A DNA stretch of 30,765 nucleotides from Porphyromonadaceae bacterium UBA3318 (GTDB taxonomy: Bacteria; Bacteroidota; Bacteroidia; Bacteroidales; Muribaculaceae), in assembly GCA_002361235.1 (NCBI GenBank), contig DESI01000026.1, forward strand, positions 1-30,765, given 5' to 3'. The translations under genes were made by a program, and so were the position numbers. Below, piece by piece: positions 17,048 to 25,119 of the stretch (positions are counted from its first letter, which is position 1; each line of letters opens with the position of its first letter). Under the pieces are notes generated by a model that searched no databases, was not told the DNA's origin, and saw nothing but the letters and a program-made list of their open reading frames with translations.

Positions 17048-18865
17048 ATGAAACGACATATCATCTTACTGATTTCGCTCGGTATCGCAGCAGACATGCT
17101 GGCGTGGAAACCGGCCGGTGACCGGATGCTCACCACGTGGGGCGAGAACCTGAATCCCGCCGCAGTGCATCAGGAGTATCCGCGGCCGCAGATGAAGCGC
17201 GGCGAGTGGCAGAATCTTAACGGCCTGTGGGAGTATGCAATCGCTCCCAGGAACAATGCGGAGCCGAAGAAGTTCGACGGCGAGATCCTGGTGCCGTTTG
17301 CGCCGCAGTCGGCGCTTTCGGGAGTGGGACGCGACGTCACCGCCGACGATGCTATCTGGTACCGCCGCTCGTTCCGTGTTCCCCGAGACTGGAAGGGGAA
17401 AAGGGTGATGCTGAATTTCGGAGCCGTCGACTGGAAGACGGAGGTATGGGTCAACGGCGTCAAGGCCGGAACGCATACCGGTGGCTACACACCCTTCTCG
17501 CTCGACATCACCCCGGCTCTTAATAATGGCGACAACACGCTGACTGTGAAGGCTTGGGATCCGGGACAGACGGTGAAGCATCCCATAGGCAAGCAGCACG
17601 ATGTGGCCGAGACGATATGGTACACCAATCAGAGCGGCATATGGCAGACGGTATGGCTGGAGCCGGTGTCGGCGGCGCATATCGCAAGACTCAAGCTCAC
17701 ACCGGACATCGACCGGAGAATCCTGACGGTGGAGGCCATCGCCTCCGATGCCCCGGATGCGTTGGTCGAGGCCACGCTGGCCGATGGAAACGGACACAGG
17801 ATTTCGGCCAAGGGTTACGCCAACATGCCGTTCGAGCTTCCGATGCCCCGGGATGCTGTGCTTTGGTCGCCCGACACCCCGCAGCTTTATCCGTTGGAGG
17901 TCAGGTTGCTGTCGAACGGCAAGACGGTCGACAAGGTGGACTCATATACGGCGTTCCGCAAGTTCTCCATAGGTCAGTGCGATAACGGGAACGTGCGGTT
18001 GATGCTTAACGACAAACCTCTGTTTCATTTCGGTCCGCTGGATCAGGGATGGTGGCCTGACGGATTATATACGGCCCCTTCCGACGAGGCTCTCCGTTAT
18101 GATCTTGAGAAGACCAAGGATTTGGGATTCAATATGGTGCGCAAGCATATCAAGGTCGAGCCGGCCAGATGGTACGCGCATTGCGACAGCCTGGGACTGA
18201 TAGTATGGCAGGACATGCCGAGCATCGACGGGTATCCGCCGGCCGGTGTCTGGGATATGCCGCGATATAAGATAGGCCCGGAAATGGAATATTCCGACTG
18301 GGAGAAGCAGAATTATTACAAGGAATGGGCCGAGATAATAGATTTTGTGTACAACTCGCCGTCGGTTGGCGTCTATGTCCCGTTCAACGAGGCATGGGGG
18401 CAGTTCGACACGGTCAAAACCGCCGAATGGACAAAGGCTTATGACCCGACAAGGCTTGTCAATCCGGCGAGCGGCGGCAATAATTTCCCCACAGGCGATA
18501 TCCTTGACTGGCATCATTATCCGGATCCGGCGATGTTTGCGCGTGATCCGGAACGTGCCAATGTGGTGGGCGAGTATGGAGGTCTCGGTCTGGTGGTGCT
18601 GGGACACCGCTGGAACAATGGCGATGTTTTTCAATATGCCGGTTTCCCGGATGCAGATGCGCTTTGCGATGAGTACGAGGTGCAGGCGGAGAACCTGCTG
18701 AGGCTCGTGCCGCAGGGCATCACTGCCGGAGTCTATACGCAGACCACCGATGTGGAGAACGAAATCAACGGCCTGATGACTTATGACCGCAAGGTGGTGA
18801 AATTTGACGAACCGAGGATTCGCCGAATCAACAGGCGCATAGTCAACTGCCTTAACGGTAAATAA
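17048..18865 (+). CDS. GH2-family beta-glycosidase
   Basis: This 605-residue protein starts at ATG 17048 (a TTG at 17036 in the same frame would put residues before the signal peptide MKRHIILLISLGIAADMLA). Domains are the GH2 sugar-binding jelly roll (about 30-200, with WYRRSFRVP and VWVNGVKAGTHTGGYTPFSLDI), an immunoglobulin-like domain (about 200-300) and a TIM barrel to the end. The acid/base is predicted as Glu448 (PFNEAWG) and the nucleophile as Glu509 (VGEYGG), both intact. The family includes beta-galactosidases, glucuronidases, mannosidases and arabinosidases, and the sequence does not decide between them. Position between rhamnosidase and the double-barrel enzyme suggests it removes a beta-linked sugar exposed after rhamnose removal. 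Confidence 0.88.
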   Translation: MKRHIILLISLGIAADMLAWKPAGDRMLTTWGENLNPAAVHQEYPRPQMKRGEWQNLNGLWEYAIAPRNNAEPKKFDGEILVPFAPQSALSGVGRDVTADDAIWYRRSFRVPRDWKGKRVMLNFGAVDWKTEVWVNGVKAGTHTGGYTPFSLDITPALNNGDNTLTVKAWDPGQTVKHPIGKQHDVAETIWYTNQSGIWQTVWLEPVSAAHIARLKLTPDIDRRILTVEAIASDAPDALVEATLADGNGHRISAKGYANMPFELPMPRDAVLWSPDTPQLYPLEVRLLSNGKTVDKVDSYTAFRKFSIGQCDNGNVRLMLNDKPLFHFGPLDQGWWPDGLYTAPSDEALRYDLEKTKDLGFNMVRKHIKVEPARWYAHCDSLGLIVWQDMPSIDGYPPAGVWDMPRYKIGPEMEYSDWEKQNYYKEWAEIIDFVYNSPSVGVYVPFNEAWGQFDTVKTAEWTKAYDPTRLVNPASGGNNFPTGDILDWHHYPDPAMFARDPERANVVGEYGGLGLVVLGHRWNNGDVFQYAGFPDADALCDEYEVQAENLLRLVPQGITAGVYTQTTDVENEINGLMTYDRKVVKFDEPRIRRINRRIVNCLNGK

Positions 18866-18880
18866 TGAGATGGATATCAT

Positions 18881-21481
18881 ATGAAAGCAATGACGGTTTC
18901 TATATTCATGCTGCTGACGGCTACAGTTGCCGGTGCATCCGGCACGGGGACGGTGCATGACTTCATTTTGCGGACCATGCCCCAATCCGTGCGGGTGGCG
19001 GAGCGAGACACCCTCGGGCATTTCGCATTGCCAAAGCCATACAGCGTGCCGTGTGTGCAAGGGATATTTCAGGATTTGTTCTACTGGGATACCTATTTCA
19101 CCAACGCCGGATTGATTGCCGACAACAACCTGGAACAGGCGCGTAACAATATCGAGTGTATAGCGGCGATGATTCGGCGGCTTGGATTCATGCCCAACGC
19201 AAGTCGCGTCGACATGGCGCAGCGTTCGCAGCCTCCCTATTTCGCCCCCATGGTGAACGATTATTTCCGAGCCACCGGCGACACGGCCTTCGTAAGGAAG
19301 ATGATGCCCGTGATTGAGCGCGAGTATCAGTTCTGGATGAATGAACGTGTGGCGCCTAACGGCCTTAACCGGTATGGACATAATGCCGACAAGGGATATA
19401 TGCTGACATTCTTCCGCGATGTCGCGCCCAGGGTGGGTGTGGATCCTTCGGGACCATATTCCGAGGCTCAGCGGCTTGAGATGAGCGGGCACCTGTTGGC
19501 CGAGGCCGAATCGGGATGGGATTTCAACGCCCGTTTTGAACGTCGTTGCATGGACTATAACCCGGTTGATCTGAATTCGTTGCTCTATCTGTACGAGTCC
19601 CTGATGGAAGAATATAACCGGATGGATGGCAATACCGTTGCCGCCGGAAAATGGAACGAGCGAGCCGTAAAACGCAAGAATCTCATGAACAAACTCATGC
19701 GGGACAAGCAGGGGGTGCTTCGCGACTATGATTACGTGAACCGTCATCTGTCGCCGATATTCAGCGCGGCCTCCTTTATGCCAATGTGGGTGGGGATGGC
19801 CGATGAGGCACAGGCCAAGGTGATGGCCGAAAACCTCGGAAGGCTGGAGTCCGCAAACGGACTTTTCCCCTGTGAGCCGGGACCGAGGGATTTGCCTTAT
19901 CAATGGGATGCCCCTAACGGATGGAGCGCGTGCGCGCTCACGGCGGTGCAGGCGCTCGACCGATATGGATATACGGCTGATGCCGACAGACTTGCCGATA
20001 AATACATGCGCTCCATAGAGAAAATTTATGACGAGACCGGCCAGCTTTGGGAGAAATACAATGCTGAGGAAGGGTCGGTAAACGTGACCGACGAATATAA
20101 GATGCCGGGCGATTTCATGGGATGGACGGCGGGAGTGTATTCGGCTTTCCTTGACCGGAAGAACAAGGCGGCCACCCGACGTGCGTATGGCGAAAAGGAT
20201 GTCGAGAAATATAAGCAGATTTGCCGGGAGAACATACAGAAAGTCAAGAATCAGATGTACCGCGAGCCGCGTGGCCGGCTGAAGTATCCCTTCATAGTGC
20301 CGGGCAGCGAGTCATATCTTGAAAGTCTGTGGGATTGGGATTCCTGGTTGTCGGATATCGCGTTGCGTCAGATATTGCTTGACAGCGGCAGCGAACAGGA
20401 GAAGCAGGTCTGTATGGAGCATGAGAAGGGGTGCATCTCCAACTGGCTGGACTATTGCGGCTCGGAGGGATTTGTTCCGATCACCATTACGCCGAACCAC
20501 CCTTCGCGGCAGGAGTTGCTGCAGGCCGGCAACATCTATGAACAGAACATTCATAAGCCTTGTCTGGCCCAGCATGTGGCGTTTATCATCAGGAATAACG
20601 GCGGCGATGCCGAGTGGATCCGTAACGATTTGCTGAAGTTGTCATTCTTCATAAATCATTACATGCAGTATAAGCGGGATAAGAGTACCGGTCTGATGTT
20701 CTGGAACGACGACACCATGATTGGTGTGGACAACGACCCGTCCACATTTTATCGTCCGCGTAACAGTTCCGCCTCAATATTCCTGAATGTGATGATGTAC
20801 AAGGAATTGCAGGCCATGGCCTATATATGCCGGCAATTGAAGATGGAGGATGCTGCGAAGTCCTACGAGAAGGATGCCGACGAGTTGAAGGCGTGCATCG
20901 ACCGGCATTGCTGGGATCCGAGGGACGGCTTTTATTACAGCTGCGACCTGAATCTGCTGCCGGTTTCCAAACCGTCGCACTCGGGATTTACATTGCACCA
21001 GGGTTCGCCCAGGAATTATGACTGTCTGCTGCAGCGGTTCAGCGTATGGAGCGGATTCCTGCCGATGTGGGCCGGGATGGCAAGCCCCGAGCAGGCCGAG
21101 GAAATGGTGACGCGAAACTACAGGAACAAGGATCTGTTCAACTCGCCGTGGGGCGTCTATACCCTGTCGCCCCAGGAAAAGATGTTCAACGTCCGCCCTT
21201 CCGGGAATCCGTCGAGCTGGCAAGGCCCGATATGGATATGCGCCAACTGGTTTGTGTGGAGAGGATTGGTGAATTATGGATATCTTGATGATGCCAGGGA
21301 GCTGGCGGAGAAGACAGTGGTTCTGTTGGGGCGTGATTTCGAGCGGTTCGGTAATCTGCACGAATATTATGACCCCTTCTCCGGCGAGCCTGTGCTGAAT
21401 CTTGGATTTACTAACTGGAATCTTTTGGTGCTCAATATGATAGCATGGCTTGACGGTAAGGAGTGCGTCAATGAGTTCTGA
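18881..21481 (+). CDS. Fusion of a GH37 (trehalase-like) and a GH63-like glycosidase domain
   Basis: This 866-residue protein has a signal peptide (about 1-20) and two (alpha/alpha)6-barrel halves in one uninterrupted frame. The N-terminal half (about 25-425) is GH37-like: FYWDTYF (67-73), NASRVDMAQRSQPPY, ESGWDFNARF with candidate acid Asp214, QWDAPNGW (341-348) and WEKYN with candidate base Glu391. The C-terminal half (about 440-866) is GH63-like: ESLWDWDSWLSD (481-492), NHPSRQELLQ, LMFWNDDTMIG, SSWQGPIW and NLHEYYDP with a candidate catalytic Glu. Both halves keep their acidic residues, so both may be active on alpha-glucosidic linkages, though GH37-type domains in PULs need not act on trehalose. 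It starts 15 nt after the GH2 gene. Confidence 0.8.
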   Translation: MKAMTVSIFMLLTATVAGASGTGTVHDFILRTMPQSVRVAERDTLGHFALPKPYSVPCVQGIFQDLFYWDTYFTNAGLIADNNLEQARNNIECIAAMIRRLGFMPNASRVDMAQRSQPPYFAPMVNDYFRATGDTAFVRKMMPVIEREYQFWMNERVAPNGLNRYGHNADKGYMLTFFRDVAPRVGVDPSGPYSEAQRLEMSGHLLAEAESGWDFNARFERRCMDYNPVDLNSLLYLYESLMEEYNRMDGNTVAAGKWNERAVKRKNLMNKLMRDKQGVLRDYDYVNRHLSPIFSAASFMPMWVGMADEAQAKVMAENLGRLESANGLFPCEPGPRDLPYQWDAPNGWSACALTAVQALDRYGYTADADRLADKYMRSIEKIYDETGQLWEKYNAEEGSVNVTDEYKMPGDFMGWTAGVYSAFLDRKNKAATRRAYGEKDVEKYKQICRENIQKVKNQMYREPRGRLKYPFIVPGSESYLESLWDWDSWLSDIALRQILLDSGSEQEKQVCMEHEKGCISNWLDYCGSEGFVPITITPNHPSRQELLQAGNIYEQNIHKPCLAQHVAFIIRNNGGDAEWIRNDLLKLSFFINHYMQYKRDKSTGLMFWNDDTMIGVDNDPSTFYRPRNSSASIFLNVMMYKELQAMAYICRQLKMEDAAKSYEKDADELKACIDRHCWDPRDGFYYSCDLNLLPVSKPSHSGFTLHQGSPRNYDCLLQRFSVWSGFLPMWAGMASPEQAEEMVTRNYRNKDLFNSPWGVYTLSPQEKMFNVRPSGNPSSWQGPIWICANWFVWRGLVNYGYLDDARELAEKTVVLLGRDFERFGNLHEYYDPFSGEPVLNLGFTNWNLLVLNMIAWLDGKECVNEF

Positions 21482-21505
21482 TTTCTGTGACAATTGCAAA
21501 TTAAT

Positions 21506-21687
21506 AAGTAGCTGATAAAAATTAATGAACATGAAAACGAAGTTATTTTTTAGATGTTTTCGATCTGGAGCAAAGGAGCTATTACCACATAGTGACTGAG
21601 CGACAGGAAGAAAACAGCAGAAAAGAACAAGTTTTCATGTTTCGGTTTCTTCAGCTACATATAATCATTAATTTTTATCAGCTACTT
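21506..21687. repeat. Inverted-repeat element (23-bp perfect arms) before the second GH97 gene
   Basis: The arm at 21506-21528 (AAGTAGCTGATAAAAATTAA continuing TGA) is the exact reverse complement of 21665-21687. A second matching pair follows inward: ACATGAAAAC at 21529-21538 against GTTTTCATGT at 21631-21640, with weaker complementarity beyond. The right half holds an additional 24 nt between its two segments. The element fills nearly the whole gap between the fusion enzyme's stop and the GH97 start at 21691. It could be an IS-derived/MITE remnant, a large mRNA stem, or an invertible promoter segment. There is no convincing ORF inside. Confidence 0.75.
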
Positions 21688-21690
21688 AGA

Positions 21691-23709
21691 ATGGAGAGAG
21701 ACAATAAATATGGGCGTATGCGCGCGGCAGCGGTTATGATGACACTCCTTGCCGGAGGCGTTTCGATATGGAATGGAGAATCGCAATTCACGGCAAGTGC
21801 CGCCGAGTGGAATGTTAGCTCGCCAGACGGTAAGGTCGCGGTGACGGTTGACGATAAGCTGAACATCAAGGTTGCCCGCGACGGTTCGACGGCGTTCGAC
21901 GGGAAGACCGGCCTGCAGCTGATGTCTGGCAAGGAGATCGACAAGGTCAAGTCGCCGCGTCGCAGTTCGGTGGACAAGTATGTGGAGACCCCGTTCTATA
22001 GATGCAAGGGCGTCAACGAGCGGTACAACGCCTTGTCGCTCAAGGCGTCGGATGGCTGGGGCATAGAGTTCCGTGTCTTTGACGACGGCATGGCATGGCG
22101 CTGGAGCTATTCCGGCCATAAGCCGCAGGAAATTACGGAGAATGTGGAATATACGTTCCCGATGGACGGGAAGACAACCTTGCCGTATGTGAGGACGGAC
22201 AACATCAAGGATTTCGAGTCGCAGTTCTTTAATTCCTTCGAGAACTTATACACGGAGGTGCCCCTGTCGCAGACTGACAGCCGCCGGCTGGCGTTCTTGC
22301 CGCTGGTGGTTGAGCCGGCGGAGAATCTGAAGGTGCTGCTGACTGAAAGCGATGTCGCGGACTATCCCGGCATGTTCCTGAACCGGGGCGACGGGCTGAC
22401 CCTTACGGGCGTTTTTGCCAACCGTCCCAAGAAAATGCATCCGGGAGGCTATCTGAACGCACAGATGCTTGTGGATGAACGTGAGGGCTATGCCGCCAGG
22501 ATTGACGGGCCGCGTTCGCTGCCGTGGCGCGTGGCTGTCGTATCGCCGGACGACGCCGGCTTGGCACAGAGTCAGCTGGGTTATCTGCTGGGAGGGGAGA
22601 GCAAAATCTCCGACACGTCGTGGATCAAGCCGGGTAAGGTGGCCTGGGACTGGTGGAACGACTGGAATCTGCAGGGCGCTGACTTCGTCACGGGTGTGAA
22701 CAATGACACCTACAAGGCTTATATCGATTTTGCCTCACGCAACGGAATAGAGTATGTAATTCTTGACGACGGATGGAGCAGCAAGGAATCCGGCGACCTT
22801 TTCACTGTGGTGAAGGAGATTGATTTGCCGGAGCTTGTGGCCTATGGCAAGGAGCGGGGAGTGGGGCTGATTCTCTGGGCCGGTTATCTGCCGTTCGCCA
22901 AAGATATGGAGGAGGTTTGCCGCAGATATTCCGAGATGGGCATCAAGGGTTTCAAGGTTGATTTCCTGGACCGCAACGACCAGCTGATGACTGATTTCGA
23001 GGAACGTGCCGCCGCCACCGCCGCAAAGTATCATCTTGTGCTGGACCTTCACGGCACGCACATGCCCGGCGGCATGAATCGCCGATGGCCCAATGTCCTG
23101 AACATTGAGGGCGTGCATGGCCTGGAGCAGGTGAAGTTCAATAATAATTTCGACTTGGTGCGTTACGACGCCACAATTCCCTTCGTACGTCAGGCAGCCG
23201 GTCCGATGGATTACACGCAGGGCGCCATGCATAACTCCATCAGGGGGCGTCAGTACGTCAACATCTCCGAGCCTGTGAGTCAGGGTACGCGCTGCCATCA
23301 GCTGGCCCTTTACATGGTGCTGGACTCGCCGCTCAACATGTTGTGCGACTCCCCGTCGAATTATGACCGTGAGCCGGAGTGTACGCGCTTCATCGCCGGT
23401 GTTCCTACGACGTGGGACGAGACGAAAGTGTTGCAGGGCGACATGGGCGAATACATAGTGACGGCAAGACGGAAAGGCGACGTTTGGTACGTCGGCGGCC
23501 TGAGCGACTGGACGCCGCGCGACATAGAGATGTCGTTTGATTTTCTTTCCGAAGGAACTTATGAGGCGGAGATATTCAGCGACGGAGTGAACGCCCATCG
23601 CCTGGCCACCGACTATCGCCGCAGTAGCGAGACGATAAACAACAAGACCAATAAAAACATCCATCTTGCCCCCGGAGGCGGCTTCGCGATGAAACTGGTC
23701 AGGAAGTAA
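21691..23709 (+). CDS. GH97 alpha-glycosidase, retaining type
   Basis: This is a 672-residue protein from ATG 21691; the open frame extends to a GTG at 21592, but that runs through the inverted-repeat arm and precedes the hydrophobic signal (about residues 10-25). GH97 architecture is complete, with the beta-sandwich starting WNVSSPDGKVAVTVDD, a TIM barrel (WDWWNDWN, YVILDDGW) and the final APGGGFAMKL. Unlike the GH97 at 12302, it has KVDFLDRNDQ with Asp424 where retaining members carry the nucleophile, and NIEGVHGLEQ with Glu473 as possible acid. It lacks the HHETS and NAHEAVRPTG motifs. Characterised retaining GH97s include alpha-galactosidases and a beta-L-arabinopyranosidase. It ends 51 nt before rhaK. 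Confidence 0.88.
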   Translation: MERDNKYGRMRAAAVMMTLLAGGVSIWNGESQFTASAAEWNVSSPDGKVAVTVDDKLNIKVARDGSTAFDGKTGLQLMSGKEIDKVKSPRRSSVDKYVETPFYRCKGVNERYNALSLKASDGWGIEFRVFDDGMAWRWSYSGHKPQEITENVEYTFPMDGKTTLPYVRTDNIKDFESQFFNSFENLYTEVPLSQTDSRRLAFLPLVVEPAENLKVLLTESDVADYPGMFLNRGDGLTLTGVFANRPKKMHPGGYLNAQMLVDEREGYAARIDGPRSLPWRVAVVSPDDAGLAQSQLGYLLGGESKISDTSWIKPGKVAWDWWNDWNLQGADFVTGVNNDTYKAYIDFASRNGIEYVILDDGWSSKESGDLFTVVKEIDLPELVAYGKERGVGLILWAGYLPFAKDMEEVCRRYSEMGIKGFKVDFLDRNDQLMTDFEERAAATAAKYHLVLDLHGTHMPGGMNRRWPNVLNIEGVHGLEQVKFNNNFDLVRYDATIPFVRQAAGPMDYTQGAMHNSIRGRQYVNISEPVSQGTRCHQLALYMVLDSPLNMLCDSPSNYDREPECTRFIAGVPTTWDETKVLQGDMGEYIVTARRKGDVWYVGGLSDWTPRDIEMSFDFLSEGTYEAEIFSDGVNAHRLATDYRRSSETINNKTNKNIHLAPGGGFAMKLVRK

Positions 23710-23713
23710 GGAT

Positions 23714-23742
23714 TAGCACAGGCATATACGTGAATTGTGCTA
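23714..23742. promoter_or_regulatory. Inverted repeat upstream of the rhamnose operon
   Basis: TAGCACA (23714-23720) and TGTGCTA (23736-23742) form a perfect 7-bp dyad with a 15-nt spacer. It occupies most of the 51-nt gap before the rhamnulokinase gene. It may be an operator or a leader hairpin. Confidence 0.35.
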
Positions 23743-23760
23743 TAGGAACGTAATGTTGAC

Positions 23761-25119
23761 ATGAAGGAAAGTTATCATTTGGCGATAGACTTGGGCGCGA
23801 CGAGCGGCCGGGCCATATTGGGGCGCTTCGACGGCGCGCGCGTGGAGATGGAGGAAGTGTCGCGGTTCCATTATCCGATGTTGCCCATCGCGGGACATCT
23901 TTTCTGGAATCTACCCCAGATATACCAGGAGGCGAAAAGCGCCATCGACACGGTTATTGAAAAACTCGGAACGGAGGGTCTGCGGCTCAGCTCCATCGGC
24001 ATCGACTCGTGGGGCTGCGACGTGGCGTATTTCAACGCCGACGGAACGCTTGCGGGGTTGCCCTATTGCTATCGCGACACGCATACCGCCGGGGCAGCCG
24101 CCGAATTCGGCAAGAAGATGCCTGCCGTCGAGCTGTACCGGCGCACAGGCATACAGTTCATGGATTTCAATACCATCTTCCAGCTGGACAAGATACGCCC
24201 TGAAGCGGACAGGATTCTGTGGATTCCAGACGCCTTGGCGTATATGCTGACGGGCAATGCCGTGACGGAGTACACGGTGGCGTCCACGTCGCAGATGCTC
24301 AACCTTGCCACAGGTGAGCCGGACAGCGACATTTTGGATATCCTTGGGCTACGGCGCGAACAGTTCGGCCCGATGGTGTGTCCGGGCACTGCCATAGGCT
24401 ATTACCGGGAGGTGTTGGTGAAGGCTATAGCCGGACACGACACGGCCTCGGCTGTGATTGGCATCCCTTCTCCCGACAGGAATTTCGCCTATCTGAGCTG
24501 CGGCACATGGTCGCTCCTCGGCGTGGAGTCGCCGGTGCCCAATTCCGGGGAGAGGGCGTTCCGGTACAATTTCACCAATGAGGGAGGCATAGCCGGCACC
24601 ACGCGTCTGCTGAAGAATATCTGCGGCTTATGGATCTTCGAGAGGGTGCGCCACGAATTCGGGATGGACAATGAGGATGTCGGCAAGCTGGCCGCGATGT
24701 GGAAGGAGTCGGAATGCGACACGATTATAAATCCCGATGACGCGGCGTTTGCCAACCCGGAGTCGATGCGTAAAGCCATAGCGCGTTACTGTGTGGAGCA
24801 TTGCATCGAGGCCCCGGAGTCCCTTGCCGATTATATCCGCGTGACATACCGTAGCCTCGCTGCGCGTGTGGCCCTGCAGCTGGAGCGGCTGCGTGAGCTG
24901 TCGCCCGTGGAAATCACACGACTTCATGTGATTGGGGGTGGCTCGCGCAACGAAAGCCTGATGCAGATGCTGGCCACGGCAACCGGTCTGCCGGTGATCG
25001 CCGGCCCGGCGGAAAGCACTGCGTTAGGCAACATCCTGGTACAGATATTGGACGAGGATCTGCAAAACATCAGACAAATCGCAATCAATTCAACTAAAAC
25101 AATAAAATATAAACCATGA
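23761..25119 (+). CDS. rhaK: L-rhamnulokinase
   Basis: This 452-residue cytosolic FGGY-family kinase phosphorylates L-rhamnulose to L-rhamnulose 1-phosphate using ATP (rhaB in E. coli nomenclature). Visible motifs are the N-terminal phosphate loop DLGATSGR (residues 10-17), SIGIDSWGCDVAY, the catalytic-base motif AGHDTASA with Asp227, the ATP-binding SCGTWSLLG, and IGGGSRNESLMQMLA with GPAESTALGN near the end. Length is slightly short, but no motif is missing. It is the first gene of the rhamnose operon and overlaps the isomerase gene by 4 nt (ATGA, 25116-25119). The identity of the next four genes makes the assignment as rhamnulokinase rather than fuculokinase secure. Confidence 0.95.
   Translation: MKESYHLAIDLGATSGRAILGRFDGARVEMEEVSRFHYPMLPIAGHLFWNLPQIYQEAKSAIDTVIEKLGTEGLRLSSIGIDSWGCDVAYFNADGTLAGLPYCYRDTHTAGAAAEFGKKMPAVELYRRTGIQFMDFNTIFQLDKIRPEADRILWIPDALAYMLTGNAVTEYTVASTSQMLNLATGEPDSDILDILGLRREQFGPMVCPGTAIGYYREVLVKAIAGHDTASAVIGIPSPDRNFAYLSCGTWSLLGVESPVPNSGERAFRYNFTNEGGIAGTTRLLKNICGLWIFERVRHEFGMDNEDVGKLAAMWKESECDTIINPDDAAFANPESMRKAIARYCVEHCIEAPESLADYIRVTYRSLAARVALQLERLRELSPVEITRLHVIGGGSRNESLMQMLATATGLPVIAGPAESTALGNILVQILDEDLQNIRQIAINSTKTIKYKP

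Noticed and set aside
13142..19903. Long minus-strand open frames (for example 13142-14704 and 18065-19903).
   Set aside because: They lie antisense to well-supported glycosidase genes, have histidine/valine-rich low-quality translations with no domain, and result from the GC-rich codon bias of the + strand genes.
21531..21599. Short ORF starting ATGAAAACGAAG inside the inverted-repeat element.
   Set aside because: Only about 22 codons, no recognisable signal peptide or domain, and its first codons are part of the repeat arm.
21592..21690. Upstream GTG start for the second GH97.
   Set aside because: It would add 33 residues encoded by the inverted-repeat arm ahead of the signal peptide; ATG 21691 is the better start.
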